Shown here one piece after another: positions 17,375 through 25,675 of a stretch of DNA of 64,000 nt. Within the stretch, counting starts at the first letter, position 1. Each line of letters opens with the position of its first letter. Both the position numbers and the translations under genes were made by a program. Origin of the DNA: CAIYZT01 sp031385445 (GTDB lineage: Bacteria; Pseudomonadota; Alphaproteobacteria; Rhodobacterales; Rhodobacteraceae); the NCBI GenBank assembly GCA_031385445.1, contig JANNBM010000047.1, positions 21,070 to 85,069 on the forward strand. Reading direction: 5' to 3'. Under the pieces are notes generated by a model. It searched no databases. It was given only the letters and a program-made list of their open reading frames with translations, and was not told the origin of the DNA.

Positions 17375-18453
17375 GCCTGATCCTCGTCTTCGGGAATGCG
17401 GCCCGATATGCCCATGTAAAGCTTGCTTTCCTGATACTGGCCCAGCGCAAAGCGCAGCAAAACCCCCATCGCGGCGGCGACCGGCACCGCAACCAGCAGC
17501 CCCACAAACCCAAAGATCGACCCAAATACCGACAGCGCAACCATCAGCCAGACCGGATGAAGCCCCACCGATTTTCCCACCATGCGCGGGGTCAGAACAT
17601 TGCCTTCCAGAAACTGACCAACCCCGAAAATCAGCGCGACCAGCCCGATGGACACCCAATCGCCCCAGAACTGAAACAGCGCCAGACCGATGGCCAGCGC
17701 CCCGCCAAAAAGCGCACCGATATAGGGAATAAAGGTGATCGTTCCTGCAATCGCGCCCACGACCAGACCAAATTGCAGCCCAACCGCCATCAGTCCGATC
17801 GAATAATAAGCGCCCAGGACCAGACACACCGAAAGTTGCCCGCGCACAAAAGCCGCCAGCGTGCGGTCAATCTCTTTTGCCAGCAAACGCACGATTTCGG
17901 CGTGATCGCGCGGCAGCATTTGATCCACGCGCGCAACCATGTGGTCCCAGTCGAGCAGCAGGTAAAACGTCACCACCGGCACCACGATCACAAAGACCAG
18001 CGCCGAAATCAGCCCCAGCGCCGAGGTCAGCAGCCCCTGCACCAAAGTGCCGCCTTTGGCCTGTATGGCCGCGCCAATATCGGCAATCGTCTGGCGCATA
18101 TTGGAGGTCTCATCGGTCAGTTCCGGGAAACGCTCGATCAAAAACGCCTCAAACCGCCCCAAAATCTCGGGCGCGGCATTCACCAGCGCGCTGAGCTGTT
18201 TGACGAGTGAAGGGATCACCGCGAGCACCAGCAGCACCACCGCCAGCAGCGCGAAAATTGAGATCACCGAGGTCGCCACCACCCGGCTAAGCCCCAGCCG
18301 TTCCAAGCGGTCCGCCACCGGGTCCAGAAAATACGCCACCGCCCCGGCCACCAAAAACGGCAGCATCACCGATCCGAGATACCAAAGCGCGACCAGAAAA
18401 ATCAGCGCCGCCGCACCCCAGGTTTTCGCTTGAACAGGCGTTGGCAATGACAT
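17371..18453 (-). CDS. AI-2E family / PurR-like membrane permease
   Basis: A 360-residue polytopic protein with about eight hydrophobic segments. The AI-2E family pattern is evident in LPFLVAGAVAYFLDPVADRLERLGLSR near the N-terminus, a soluble helical stretch, and FIPYIGALFGGALAIGLALFQF and PRMVGKSVGLHPVWLMVALSVFGSIFGFVGLLVAVPVAA later. Family members include TqsA and several Na+ or metabolite exporters; the substrate is unknown. The frame reaches 18522, but the ATG at 18453 (MSLPTPVQAKTWG) is more typical. It opens the hdaA-ppk-ppx cluster. Confidence 0.87.
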   Translation of the reverse strand: MSLPTPVQAKTWGAAALIFLVALWYLGSVMLPFLVAGAVAYFLDPVADRLERLGLSRVVATSVISIFALLAVVLLVLAVIPSLVKQLSALVNAAPEILGRFEAFLIERFPELTDETSNMRQTIADIGAAIQAKGGTLVQGLLTSALGLISALVFVIVVPVVTFYLLLDWDHMVARVDQMLPRDHAEIVRLLAKEIDRTLAAFVRGQLSVCLVLGAYYSIGLMAVGLQFGLVVGAIAGTITFIPYIGALFGGALAIGLALFQFWGDWVSIGLVALIFGVGQFLEGNVLTPRMVGKSVGLHPVWLMVALSVFGSIFGFVGLLVAVPVAAAMGVLLRFALGQYQESKLYMGISGRIPEDEDQA

Positions 18454-18501
18454 GGACGGGGCCCTTTTGACTTTGGCCCTATATTGCCCCTGCGGGAGTT
18501 T

Positions 18502-18535
18502 CAAACAAGGGGCCGGGCGCACATCGGCCCGGCCC
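18502..18535 (-). terminator. Terminator of the fasciclin gene
   Basis: A perfect 9-base stem, GGGCCGGGC at 18510-18518 with GCCCGGCCC at 18527-18535, closes an 8-base loop immediately after the fasciclin stop. Read on the minus strand it is followed by CTTGTTTG, a modest T-rich tail. It separates this gene from the permease cluster. Confidence 0.6.
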
Positions 18536-18543
18536 GCTTTCGC

Positions 18544-19062
18544 TTAATGGCAGGCTGGGCGTGTGCCGGGCAGAAGAACCTTGTCGATCACATGGATCAC
18601 ACCGTTATCAGCCTTGATGTCGGCGATGATGACATTGGCCACCGTTCCGGTGCCATCCGCGATGGTCACCTTTCCGCCCTCAGAGGTGATGCAAAGGCGC
18701 TGCGCGGTCAGCAGCGGCTTGAAATAGGTCGACCCATTCGGAAAATCCGACGCCATCAGCACCCGGTCATCGACGTGATACAGCAGAACATCGGTCAGCT
18801 GGCCCTTGTTTTCCGGCAACAGCAAGGTTTCCACAGTGCCTGCGGGCAGCGCTGCGAAGGCGTCGTTGATCGGCGCGTACACCGTAAAATTGCCCGGCCC
18901 GGCCAAGGTATCGGCAAGGCCAGCGGCCGTTACTGCGGCAACCAGCGTCGAAAACCGCTCATCAGCGGCGGCGATGGCGGTGATCGATTCGGCCTGCACA
19001 CTTGATGCGCCGGCAAGCATTGCAAACGTCACGGTGGCTGCAAGGCGTTGGACTTTGTTCAT
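18544..19062 (-). CDS. Secreted fasciclin-domain protein
   Basis: A 172-residue protein with a Sec-type signal peptide (MNKVQRLAATVTFAMLAGASSVQA, cleavage after about residue 24) and one FAS1 domain. The two conserved FAS1 boxes are FTVYAPINDAFAALP and a C-terminal ADIKADNGVIHVIDKVLLP, close to the family consensus. These small bacterial proteins (MPB70-like) are periplasmic or secreted and may mediate adhesion; no ligand is known. The RBS is GGGGAAG just before the ATG. It is flanked by its own terminator and divergent from proS. Confidence 0.88.
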   Translation of the reverse strand: MNKVQRLAATVTFAMLAGASSVQAESITAIAAADERFSTLVAAVTAAGLADTLAGPGNFTVYAPINDAFAALPAGTVETLLLPENKGQLTDVLLYHVDDRVLMASDFPNGSTYFKPLLTAQRLCITSEGGKVTIADGTGTVANVIIADIKADNGVIHVIDKVLLPGTRPACH

Positions 19063-19286
19063 GCGACTTCCCCTTTATATCATGGCACCGCTCTTCGGAT
19101 GCGAAAATGATACGCGGCGAACGGGCGAGCGGCTCACGTCTCTGACAGACAAGTGAAGCGTCGTGATCCTCTCTTTCCGTCTGCCCTTGCCGCGCGCCTT
19201 CAGACCACCGGCGTTTGGCTTGCAGGCGCTTGCCTGCCCCCCGTTCTGGCGCTAGGAACCTTGAACCCATTGCCAAGAGGCCCCCC

Positions 19287-20624
19287 ATGCGCGTTTCTCG
19301 TTATTTCCTGCCCGTTCTCAAAGAAAATCCTGCCGAGGCGCAGATCGTCTCGCACCGCTTTATGCTGCGGGCGGGGATGATCAAACAGCAGGCGGCGGGC
19401 ATTTATTCGTGGCTGCCGCTGGGCTACCGCGTGCTCAAGCGGATCGAACAGATCGTGCATGAGGAACAGGCCCGCGCTGGCCACATCCCGCTTTTGATGC
19501 CGACGCTGCAACCGGCCGATCTGTGGCGCGAGTCGGGCCGCTATGATGATTACGGTCAGGAAATGCTGCGCATCACCGACCGTCAGAAGCGCGAGCTTTT
19601 GTATGGCCCCACCAACGAAGAGATGATCACCGACATCTTCCGCAGCCATGTCAGCAGCTACAAAGACCTGCCGTTGACGCTGTACCATATCCAGTGGAAG
19701 TTTCGCGACGAAATGCGGCCAAGGTTCGGCGTGATGCGCGGGCGCGAGTTTCTGATGAAGGACGGCTATAACTTTGATGTCGACAAGCCCGCGGCCTTGC
19801 ACGCCTATAACCGCCATATGGTCAGCTACTTGCGCACCTATGAACGCATGGGACTGACCGCGATTCCGATGCGGGCGGATTCGGGGCCGATCGGCGGCGA
19901 AGACACGCATGAATTTCTGGTTCTGGCCGAAACCGGCGAGTCCGAGGTTTTCTTCGACAGCGCCGTGACCGATCTGAAACTCGGGGCGCGCGAAGTGGAC
20001 TATGACAACCGCGACGAGGTCGCCGCCGTCTGCCGCGAGTTCACCACGCTGTACGCCCGCACCGACGAGACGCACGATGCGGCCCTGTTCGACGCGATCC
20101 CGGCAGAGCGCCGAAAAGTGGCGCGCGGCATCGAAGTGGGGCAGATCTTTTACTTCGGCACCAAATATTCCGAGGCCATGGGGGCCACGGTCGTTACCGC
20201 CGATGGCTCCAAGGTTCCGGTGGAAATGGGCAGCCACGGCATCGGCGTGTCCCGCCTTTTGGGCGCGATCATCGAAGCCAGCCATGACGACAAGGGAATA
20301 ATCTGGCCCGAGGGCGTGACGCCCTTTCCGGTTGGCATCGTGAACCTGAAACAAGGCGACGCCGGCACCGACGCCGCCTGCGAGGGCCTGTACAAAGCGC
20401 TGACCGCCAAGGGGCTTGAGCCGCTGTATGACGACCGAGACGAGCGTGCCGGGGCGAAGTTTGCGACGATGGATCTGATCGGCCTGCCGTGGCGCATCAC
20501 GGTCGGCCCGCGCGGTCTTGCAAATGGCGTGGTCGAGCTGACCTCGCGCCGCACCGGGGTGTCAGCCGAGATGTCGGCCGAGGCAGCGGTGGCGCGGATC
20601 GCAGAGATTTACGCGGGGGTGTAA
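19287..20624 (+). CDS. proS: Prolyl-tRNA synthetase, type 2 (short form)
   Basis: A 445-residue class II aminoacyl-tRNA synthetase. It lacks the roughly 180-residue editing insertion of E. coli-type ProS, as usual in alphaproteobacteria. Motif 2 is FRDEMRPRFGVMRGREFLMKDGY and motif 3 is GIGVSRLLGAIIE (residues about 316-328). The open frame starts at 19215; ATG at 19287 (MRVSRYFLPVLKENPAEAQIVSHR) is chosen since homologues start here. Weak RBS: GAGG at 19277-19280. Its C-terminus overlaps the convergent TetR gene by 16 bases. Confidence 0.95.
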   Translation: MRVSRYFLPVLKENPAEAQIVSHRFMLRAGMIKQQAAGIYSWLPLGYRVLKRIEQIVHEEQARAGHIPLLMPTLQPADLWRESGRYDDYGQEMLRITDRQKRELLYGPTNEEMITDIFRSHVSSYKDLPLTLYHIQWKFRDEMRPRFGVMRGREFLMKDGYNFDVDKPAALHAYNRHMVSYLRTYERMGLTAIPMRADSGPIGGEDTHEFLVLAETGESEVFFDSAVTDLKLGAREVDYDNRDEVAAVCREFTTLYARTDETHDAALFDAIPAERRKVARGIEVGQIFYFGTKYSEAMGATVVTADGSKVPVEMGSHGIGVSRLLGAIIEASHDDKGIIWPEGVTPFPVGIVNLKQGDAGTDAACEGLYKALTAKGLEPLYDDRDERAGAKFATMDLIGLPWRITVGPRGLANGVVELTSRRTGVSAEMSAEAAVARIAEIYAGV

Positions 20625-21160
20625 GCCAGAACTCTGGCGCAAAGGTCGCGCGACAGGCTGTCCCGGTCATCGGGGCAGCCCTTTGTAACCCAATCTTCGA
20701 CCACGGCGAAGATACCTCCGGCCAAAAACACGATGGTTCCGGCTTCAACTTTGCGACCGGCCCGGCTCAACTCGGCGGTCAGCAATCCCGCGATGGACTG
20801 ACGAAATCGTGCTTGAATAACCTGCCCCGCCGCCGTGCCTTTGGCGCGCTGCATGAAATCGCGGCTGTCGCTGACATGGGCCAGCAGCCAATCCAACGTT
20901 CCCAGATGCCCCGGGCGCAAAGGCATCGCCAGCACCTGCGCCTGCAGGTTGCCGCCAAGCAAGGCAAAGCCCGCGTCCAGCAGATCCTGTTTGGTCTGAA
21001 AATGCGCATAGAAGGTTGAGCGCGCCACATCCGCCCGGTCCGCGATCATCTGAACCGAGATATCGGCCCAGTCCTTTGACTGCATCAGACCAAACAACGC
21101 CTGCCACAGGGCAAGGATGCTTTTGCGCGCGCGCCGGTCCCGGATGGATCTGTCCACCAT
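20609..21160 (-). CDS. TetR-family transcriptional regulator
   Basis: A 183-residue regulator. The N-terminal helix-turn-helix is DISVQMIADRADVARSTFYAHFQTKQDLL at about residues 33-61, the standard TetR signature; the C-terminal ligand domain is unlike any I can name. It is divergently placed from the sterol desaturase-like gene, whose start is 111 bases away, and a TGTCCG/CGGACA palindrome lies in that gap (21174-21189), so it probably represses itself and the neighbour. Ligand unknown. Confidence 0.85.
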   Translation of the reverse strand: MVDRSIRDRRARKSILALWQALFGLMQSKDWADISVQMIADRADVARSTFYAHFQTKQDLLDAGFALLGGNLQAQVLAMPLRPGHLGTLDWLLAHVSDSRDFMQRAKGTAAGQVIQARFRQSIAGLLTAELSRAGRKVEAGTIVFLAGGIFAVVEDWVTKGCPDDRDSLSRDLCARVLAYTPA

Positions 21161-21173
21161 TTATGCCCCCTTT

Positions 21174-21189
21174 TGTCCGCTAACGGACA
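21174..21189. promoter_or_regulatory. Candidate TetR operator palindrome
   Basis: TGTCCG at 21174-21179 and CGGACA at 21184-21189 form perfect inverted arms around CTAA. It lies 13 bases upstream of the TetR start and between the two divergent genes, as expected for an autoregulated TetR repressor. Binding is inferred only. Confidence 0.5.
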
Positions 21190-21271
21190 CTTGCGCCACC
21201 TCTCGCCATTGGTGAATCGCCGCATTCTCCTACAGATGACCGATAACCAACATTTGTACAAGGACATCACA

Positions 21272-22153
21272 ATGCCGCCCAATACACCCCTCCGCAGCCT
21301 GGTTCGCTGGGGCCTTTATCCGCTGTCATGGCTTATTCTGCTGTTCGGGTTTTACCGCATCCTGGTCTGGGGCGAGGATCCCAGCAAAGTCTGGAGCCAG
21401 ACCACCGGCGGGCTGTTCCCGCTGTATTTTCTGATCGAATTCACCCTGCCCTATGAAAAACGCTGGGCCATGACCTGGGCCAGCTTCTTCGCCGACCTCA
21501 AATTCGCTGTTTCGTCCGGCATCACACTTGTCGCCATTTCGGCGATATTGGGATATTTCACCATCACCAACGCCGGCACGCATTCCGGCCCCGCCTCCCA
21601 TTGGCCGATTGCCGTCCAACTCCTTAGTGCAATTTTGATCTTTGAGGCGATCAATTATTCGATCCACCGCGCCATGCATCAAATGCGCGGCCCTTTTGGC
21701 CGGTTCCTGTGGCGCAGCCATGCCGCACATCACCTTCCGCCGCGGCTTTACCTGATCATGCACGCTGTGTTTCACCCGATCAACGCGATCCTGACCCTTG
21801 GCCTTGCCATCACGGTGCCGGTCTGGCTGATGGGCTATGGCCCTGAAGCGGCGGCGATGTTTCTGATGACGAACGGCATGCATGGGCTGATCAGCCATTT
21901 CAATGTCGATATTCGTGCGGGATGGATGAACTATCTTTTTGTCGGCCCGGAATTGCACCGCTATCACCATTCGGCCGATATGAAAGACGCGGGCAACTTT
22001 GGCGCGACCACGCCGCTGTTCGACATTCTGTTTGGCAGCTTTGTCTACCACCCCGGGGTTGCGCCCGTTGATCTGGGCGTGGCCGCCACCTCTGACTTGC
22101 CGCCCTACGAGCGGTTTTTCAGCGTCATGGCCCTGCCCTTCCGCGCCCGGTAA
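21272..22153 (+). CDS. Sterol desaturase / fatty acid hydroxylase-family membrane protein
   Basis: A 293-residue integral membrane di-iron hydroxylase-like protein with several transmembrane segments. The histidine boxes are present: HRAMHQ, RSHAAHH and LHRYHHS, with an extra MHGLISHFNVD, matching the FA_hydroxylase domain. Such enzymes hydroxylate or desaturate lipids, carotenoids or sterol-like molecules. The ATG at 21272 is preferred because AAGGA lies at 21260-21264; upstream ATGs at 21173 and 21236 are in the regulatory gap. A strong terminator follows. Its likely regulator is the divergent TetR gene. The substrate is not known. Confidence 0.85.
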   Translation: MPPNTPLRSLVRWGLYPLSWLILLFGFYRILVWGEDPSKVWSQTTGGLFPLYFLIEFTLPYEKRWAMTWASFFADLKFAVSSGITLVAISAILGYFTITNAGTHSGPASHWPIAVQLLSAILIFEAINYSIHRAMHQMRGPFGRFLWRSHAAHHLPPRLYLIMHAVFHPINAILTLGLAITVPVWLMGYGPEAAAMFLMTNGMHGLISHFNVDIRAGWMNYLFVGPELHRYHHSADMKDAGNFGATTPLFDILFGSFVYHPGVAPVDLGVAATSDLPPYERFFSVMALPFRAR

Positions 22154-22158
22154 CACCA

Positions 22159-22191
22159 AAAGACCGCCGGGCATTCTGGCGGTCTTTCTTT
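22159..22191 (+). terminator. Rho-independent terminator after the sterol desaturase gene
   Basis: A perfect 10-base stem AAAGACCGCC (22159-22168) pairs with GGCGGTCTTT (22178-22187), with a 9-base loop, and continues into CTTTGTC. It begins six bases after the stop codon and insulates the aldo/keto reductase gene. Confidence 0.85.
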
Positions 22192-22258
22192 GTCGGGCGG
22201 ACTGGCGGCGCCGGCCAGTGCGCCCTATCTTCAGCACAACCCAAACAGGAGCCACCCC

Positions 22259-23248
22259 ATGCAGTATCGCCGCCTTGGCAAATCCGGCCTTCAAGTTTCG
22301 GAGTTTTCCTTTGGCTCTTGGGTGACCTTCGCCAAACAGGTCGATATCGCCCCGGCCAAGGAAATCATGGCCGCCGCCTATGACGCCGGCATCAACTTTT
22401 TCGACAATGCCGAAGGCTATGAACAGGGTCGCTCGGAACTGGTTATGGGACAGGCGATTGCCGAGCTTGGTTGGTCGCGTGACAGCTATGTCGTCTCGTC
22501 CAAGGTGTTTTGGGGCGGACAAAAACCCACCCAGCGCGGGCTTTCGGCCAAGCATGTCACCGACGCCGCCCATGCCGCGCTGAAACGGCTGCGGGTGGAC
22601 TATCTGGATCTTTACTTTTGCCACCGCCCCGATATCGACACCCCGATCGAGGAAACCGTGCGCGCGATGCACAATCTGGTGCTGCAAGGCAAGGTTTTGT
22701 ACTGGGGCACCTCGGAATGGTCGGGGCAGCAGATCACCGAAGCCCATGCGGTGGCACGGGCGAACGGGCTGACCCCGCCGACGATGGAGCAGCCGCAATA
22801 CAACCTGTTCGAACGCCACAAGGTGGAATCCGACTACCTGCCGGTTTATGACACGTTTGGCCTTGGCACCACGATCTGGTCGCCGCTGGCCTCTGGCCTT
22901 CTGACGGGTAAATATAACAACGGCACGCCGAATGATGCCCGCGCCAATCTGCCCGGATACGAGTGGCTGCGCGAGGCGATGTTGGGCGAGCAGGGCCGCG
23001 CGCGGATTGAAAAGGTCAAAGCGCTGGCCAGCGTGGCCGACGCGGCTGGCCTGCCGATCCATCACATGGCGCTTTTGTGGTGCCTGTCCAATCCGCGCGT
23101 TTCAACCGTGATCCTTGGTGCTTCGCGGCTGTCGCAACTGACGGACAATCTTGGCGCGCTTGAAAACAGGGCAAAACTTACCCCCGACGTGCTGGCCGCG
23201 ATCGAGGCGGTGATGGGCAACAAACCCAGCCAGCCCGCCCGGTTTTAA
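22259..23248 (+). CDS. Aldo/keto reductase (voltage-gated K+ channel beta-subunit-like group)
   Basis: A 329-residue TIM-barrel NADPH oxidoreductase. The catalytic residues are visible: Asp in FFDNAEGYEQG, Tyr in the same motif, Lys in VVSSKVFWGG and His in YFCHRPD. The start MQYRRLGKSGLQVSEFSFGSW is the typical Kv-beta/YakC-like group opening. It likely reduces aldehydes or ketones; the substrate is unknown. The ATG at 22259 has AGGAG at 22247-22251. The gene stands alone behind a terminator. Confidence 0.9.
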   Translation: MQYRRLGKSGLQVSEFSFGSWVTFAKQVDIAPAKEIMAAAYDAGINFFDNAEGYEQGRSELVMGQAIAELGWSRDSYVVSSKVFWGGQKPTQRGLSAKHVTDAAHAALKRLRVDYLDLYFCHRPDIDTPIEETVRAMHNLVLQGKVLYWGTSEWSGQQITEAHAVARANGLTPPTMEQPQYNLFERHKVESDYLPVYDTFGLGTTIWSPLASGLLTGKYNNGTPNDARANLPGYEWLREAMLGEQGRARIEKVKALASVADAAGLPIHHMALLWCLSNPRVSTVILGASRLSQLTDNLGALENRAKLTPDVLAAIEAVMGNKPSQPARF

Positions 23249-23904
23249 GCCAGCGCCGTCCCCCCTGACCGTGCCATGGGGCGGCGGATCACCGCTTCTG
23301 CGATGGCGATGTTGATCACCCACGACCCGACAAAGACAAGGTCGGCGACATAGCCTTTGGGCGCCTCTCCGGTGATCAGAAAGATCGGGAACAACAGAAA
23401 CGAAACCGTGGCCGCGCCCATCCCGATGGCATAGGCGCGGATCATCCAAGCCTTGTGGCGCGCGATGTCCCGTCTGCGGATGGCAAGCATTGCGATCACC
23501 AATGCCGTCCCAAGTGCGGCGCCCGTTACCAGCCTTGCACTGATCAGAATCCAGGTTCCCGAGTCCGGAAACTGCCACACAAGCCGCAGCGCCGACAGAG
23601 CCAGCAGCAGCCCCGTGGTCACGAACACCCGGCCCGTCAGGCGGTGAAGACGGCCAAACCGGCGCTTGAGCACGCCAGCAAACTGGAACGGACCCAAAAC
23701 GCCGAACAAAACCCCGCCTAGGACATGCAGGAAAAGCACCCAAGGCACGGCATTATACTTTGCGGAATCCTCGGGCAATTGACCCGCGGGGATTTGGTAC
23801 AGCAGGACAGCCGCACTTATCACCGGAATCGACGATAAGAACAGCAGCGTGAAAACCAGCGTCTTTGGCCGGGCGAGAACGTGAAACATTTCCGATTTCC
23901 TCAT
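23245..23904 (-). CDS. DUF2306 membrane protein
   Basis: A 219-residue protein with about six transmembrane helices. The DUF2306 traits are HRLTGRVFVTTGLLLALSALR and RRDIARHKAWMIRAYAIGMGA, which resemble the heme-ligand-like His positions in cytochrome b561-like families. Function is not established. It starts 16 bases after the end of the MDR reductase gene on the same strand, so it is the last of a four-gene unit. It overlaps the convergent aldo/keto reductase stop by four bases. Confidence 0.8.
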   Translation of the reverse strand: MRKSEMFHVLARPKTLVFTLLFLSSIPVISAAVLLYQIPAGQLPEDSAKYNAVPWVLFLHVLGGVLFGVLGPFQFAGVLKRRFGRLHRLTGRVFVTTGLLLALSALRLVWQFPDSGTWILISARLVTGAALGTALVIAMLAIRRRDIARHKAWMIRAYAIGMGAATVSFLLFPIFLITGEAPKGYVADLVFVGSWVINIAIAEAVIRRPMARSGGTALA

Positions 23905-23920
23905 TTTTTACAAATTGTTA

Positions 23921-24886
23921 TCAGGCGATCTTCAACACGATATTTCCTGGCTTCGAAAAGCTTTCGGCCAAGGCATGGGCCTTGCGGATATCGTCAAAGG
24001 CAAAAATATTCCCAACAATGGGGCGGTAAGTGCCGTCCTGAAAAAGCGTGACCAACCGTTCCATAGTGCTGCGCTTTTCCGAGTTGATCACCGCCGCAAT
24101 CCGCCGGCCCTGCCCGCGTTTGGGCCGGATCAAAGCGCCGATCGTCTGCGCAAGATCCGCCGAAACGAGCAAAAGCCGCCCGCCGGGGGCAAGATGCGGG
24201 CGGGCTTTGTGCCACAGCAGGGTGCCGATCACATCGACGATCAGATCATAAAGCCCGGACACCTTTTCAGTCTTGTAATCCACCACCGCCCCCGCCCCCA
24301 GCGACAGGGCCAAGTCTCGATTGGCCGCCGAGCAAACCGCCGTCACCAGCGCCCCCTTGGCCGCCGCAATCTGCAACGCGGCCGATCCAACCGCCCCTGT
24401 GGCACCGTTGATCAACACGCGCATTCCCGGTTTCACATTGGCAATGTTCAGCAAAAATGTGGTTGCCGTCAGCCCGCCGAAGAAAAAGGCAGCGCCCTCT
24501 TCGTGGCTCATCCCCACCGGCAAAGCCATCACGCGGTCTTGCGCCACCGCGACATATTCGCCGTGCGCGCCGCCCTGCACGCCCGAAAGACCAAAGACGG
24601 ATTGTCCAATGGCAAACCCCGAAACGCCCGCGCCAAGACCGCCAACCTCGCCCGAAAAACTCCAGCCCTGAACCGGATGGCGCGGGGCGTTCCAACCGAA
24701 GACAAGCCGCAAGATCAGGCCGAACCCGCGCGGCACCCGGCCAGAGCGGATGCGCGCATCGCCTGCGGTCACTGGGGCGGCATGCACCTTGATCAGAACC
24801 TGCCCCTTGCCCGGCACGGGGGTCGGCATTTCGGCAAGAACAATATTTTCCACGCCGCCATAAGCGGTGACTTTCGCAACTTTCAT
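23921..24886 (-). CDS. Zinc-free medium-chain NAD(P)H-dependent reductase (quinone oxidoreductase-like)
   Basis: A 321-residue MDR enzyme: N-terminal GroES-like region (MKVAKVTAYGGVENIVLAEMP) and a Rossmann domain with VLINGATGAVGSAALQIA (GxGxxG at about residues 145-160) and a GLYDLIVDVIG step. No structural or catalytic zinc cysteines are seen, so it is of the quinone-reductase/ enoyl-reductase branch. The ATG at 24886 follows AGGAA and is preferred over a TTG five codons upstream. It lies 21 bases after the XRE regulator and 16 before DUF2306. Confidence 0.82.
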   Translation of the reverse strand: MKVAKVTAYGGVENIVLAEMPTPVPGKGQVLIKVHAAPVTAGDARIRSGRVPRGFGLILRLVFGWNAPRHPVQGWSFSGEVGGLGAGVSGFAIGQSVFGLSGVQGGAHGEYVAVAQDRVMALPVGMSHEEGAAFFFGGLTATTFLLNIANVKPGMRVLINGATGAVGSAALQIAAAKGALVTAVCSAANRDLALSLGAGAVVDYKTEKVSGLYDLIVDVIGTLLWHKARPHLAPGGRLLLVSADLAQTIGALIRPKRGQGRRIAAVINSEKRSTMERLVTLFQDGTYRPIVGNIFAFDDIRKAHALAESFSKPGNIVLKIA

Positions 24887-24907
24887 CTTGTCGTTCCTCA
24901 AAGGGCC

Positions 24908-25132
24908 TCAGCCCGCTTCACCCTCGCCATAGGCGAAAACCTCTTCCAGTGGCCGCCCGAAGACCCGGGCGATCTGAAAAGCCAGCTCCAGCGTCGGCGA
25001 ATATTTCGCCGCCTCAATCGCCACGATGGTCTGGCGCGTCACGCCCACTTTTTCGGCCAGCTCCTTTTGCGTCATCTCCCCCGCCTCGAACCGAAGGCGG
25101 CGAATTTGGTTTAGAATCTGATGCTTGGCCAT
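24908..25132 (-). CDS. Small XRE-family helix-turn-helix regulator
   Basis: A 74-residue protein made almost entirely of one HTH_3 domain, with MTQKELAEKVGVTRQTIVAIE as helices 2-3 (residues 20-40) and the family-typical SPTLELAFQIARVFGRPLEEVF. It resembles YozG-like minimal regulators that usually accompany a small membrane protein gene, as here: its start directly abuts the stop of the upstream membrane protein gene. It probably regulates its own operon; the DNA site is unknown. Confidence 0.88.
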   Translation of the reverse strand: MAKHQILNQIRRLRFEAGEMTQKELAEKVGVTRQTIVAIEAAKYSPTLELAFQIARVFGRPLEEVFAYGEGEAG

Positions 25133-25585
25133 TCAGAACCCGCGCCGATGGCGATAGATCTTGAAGATGTCCTTCACGATCCCCGACAGCGACAGGCCGA
25201 TCAGGATCAGGTTCAGCGCCCGAATGGCGCCGGCCCCGCCCCAGGCCAGATCCAGGATCGCCGCAAGTATCCCGAGATGGACCACCACCGATTCAATCCG
25301 CATACCGCGAATTTCGATCATCCGGTCCCGCTCGTCTTTCAGGTCGGATGGCTTTTTCTCGCCCGTGACGATCGTATAAAGGATGGTGAATATGATCGTC
25401 ACGCCGATCGCAATCGCCATGCTGATCAGGACCAACCAAAGGACCGATCGCGCCCAAATCATCAGCGCATCCGGCCCCAGGAACAGCCCGGCATCGTTTT
25501 GGCCTGAAAGCCGCAGATAGAACATCGCCGCCACAATCAACGTGGTCAGCAAGCTGGTTACTGCATCGCGTTCGCCAAAGGACAT
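25133..25585 (-). CDS. Small membrane protein, partner of the XRE regulator (DUF2178-like)
   Basis: A 150-residue protein with four predicted transmembrane helices (about residues 10-28, 45-75, 100-120 and 122-140) around a central charged cytosolic stretch KKPSDLKDERDRMIEIRGMR, reminiscent of DUF2178-type proteins. The gene is zero bases from the XRE gene, a pairing seen widely in bacteria. A role in sensing or titrating the regulator is speculation. It opens the four-gene unit. Confidence 0.7.
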   Translation of the reverse strand: MSFGERDAVTSLLTTLIVAAMFYLRLSGQNDAGLFLGPDALMIWARSVLWLVLISMAIAIGVTIIFTILYTIVTGEKKPSDLKDERDRMIEIRGMRIESVVVHLGILAAILDLAWGGAGAIRALNLILIGLSLSGIVKDIFKIYRHRRGF

Positions 25586-25675
25586 CGGATCTCTCTTCGA
25601 ATCATGTCTGGTTTATCGGACCTTAAGTAATCCAAACCATACACAGTGTCAAAGATTCTTTACATCCCGGTGAAG

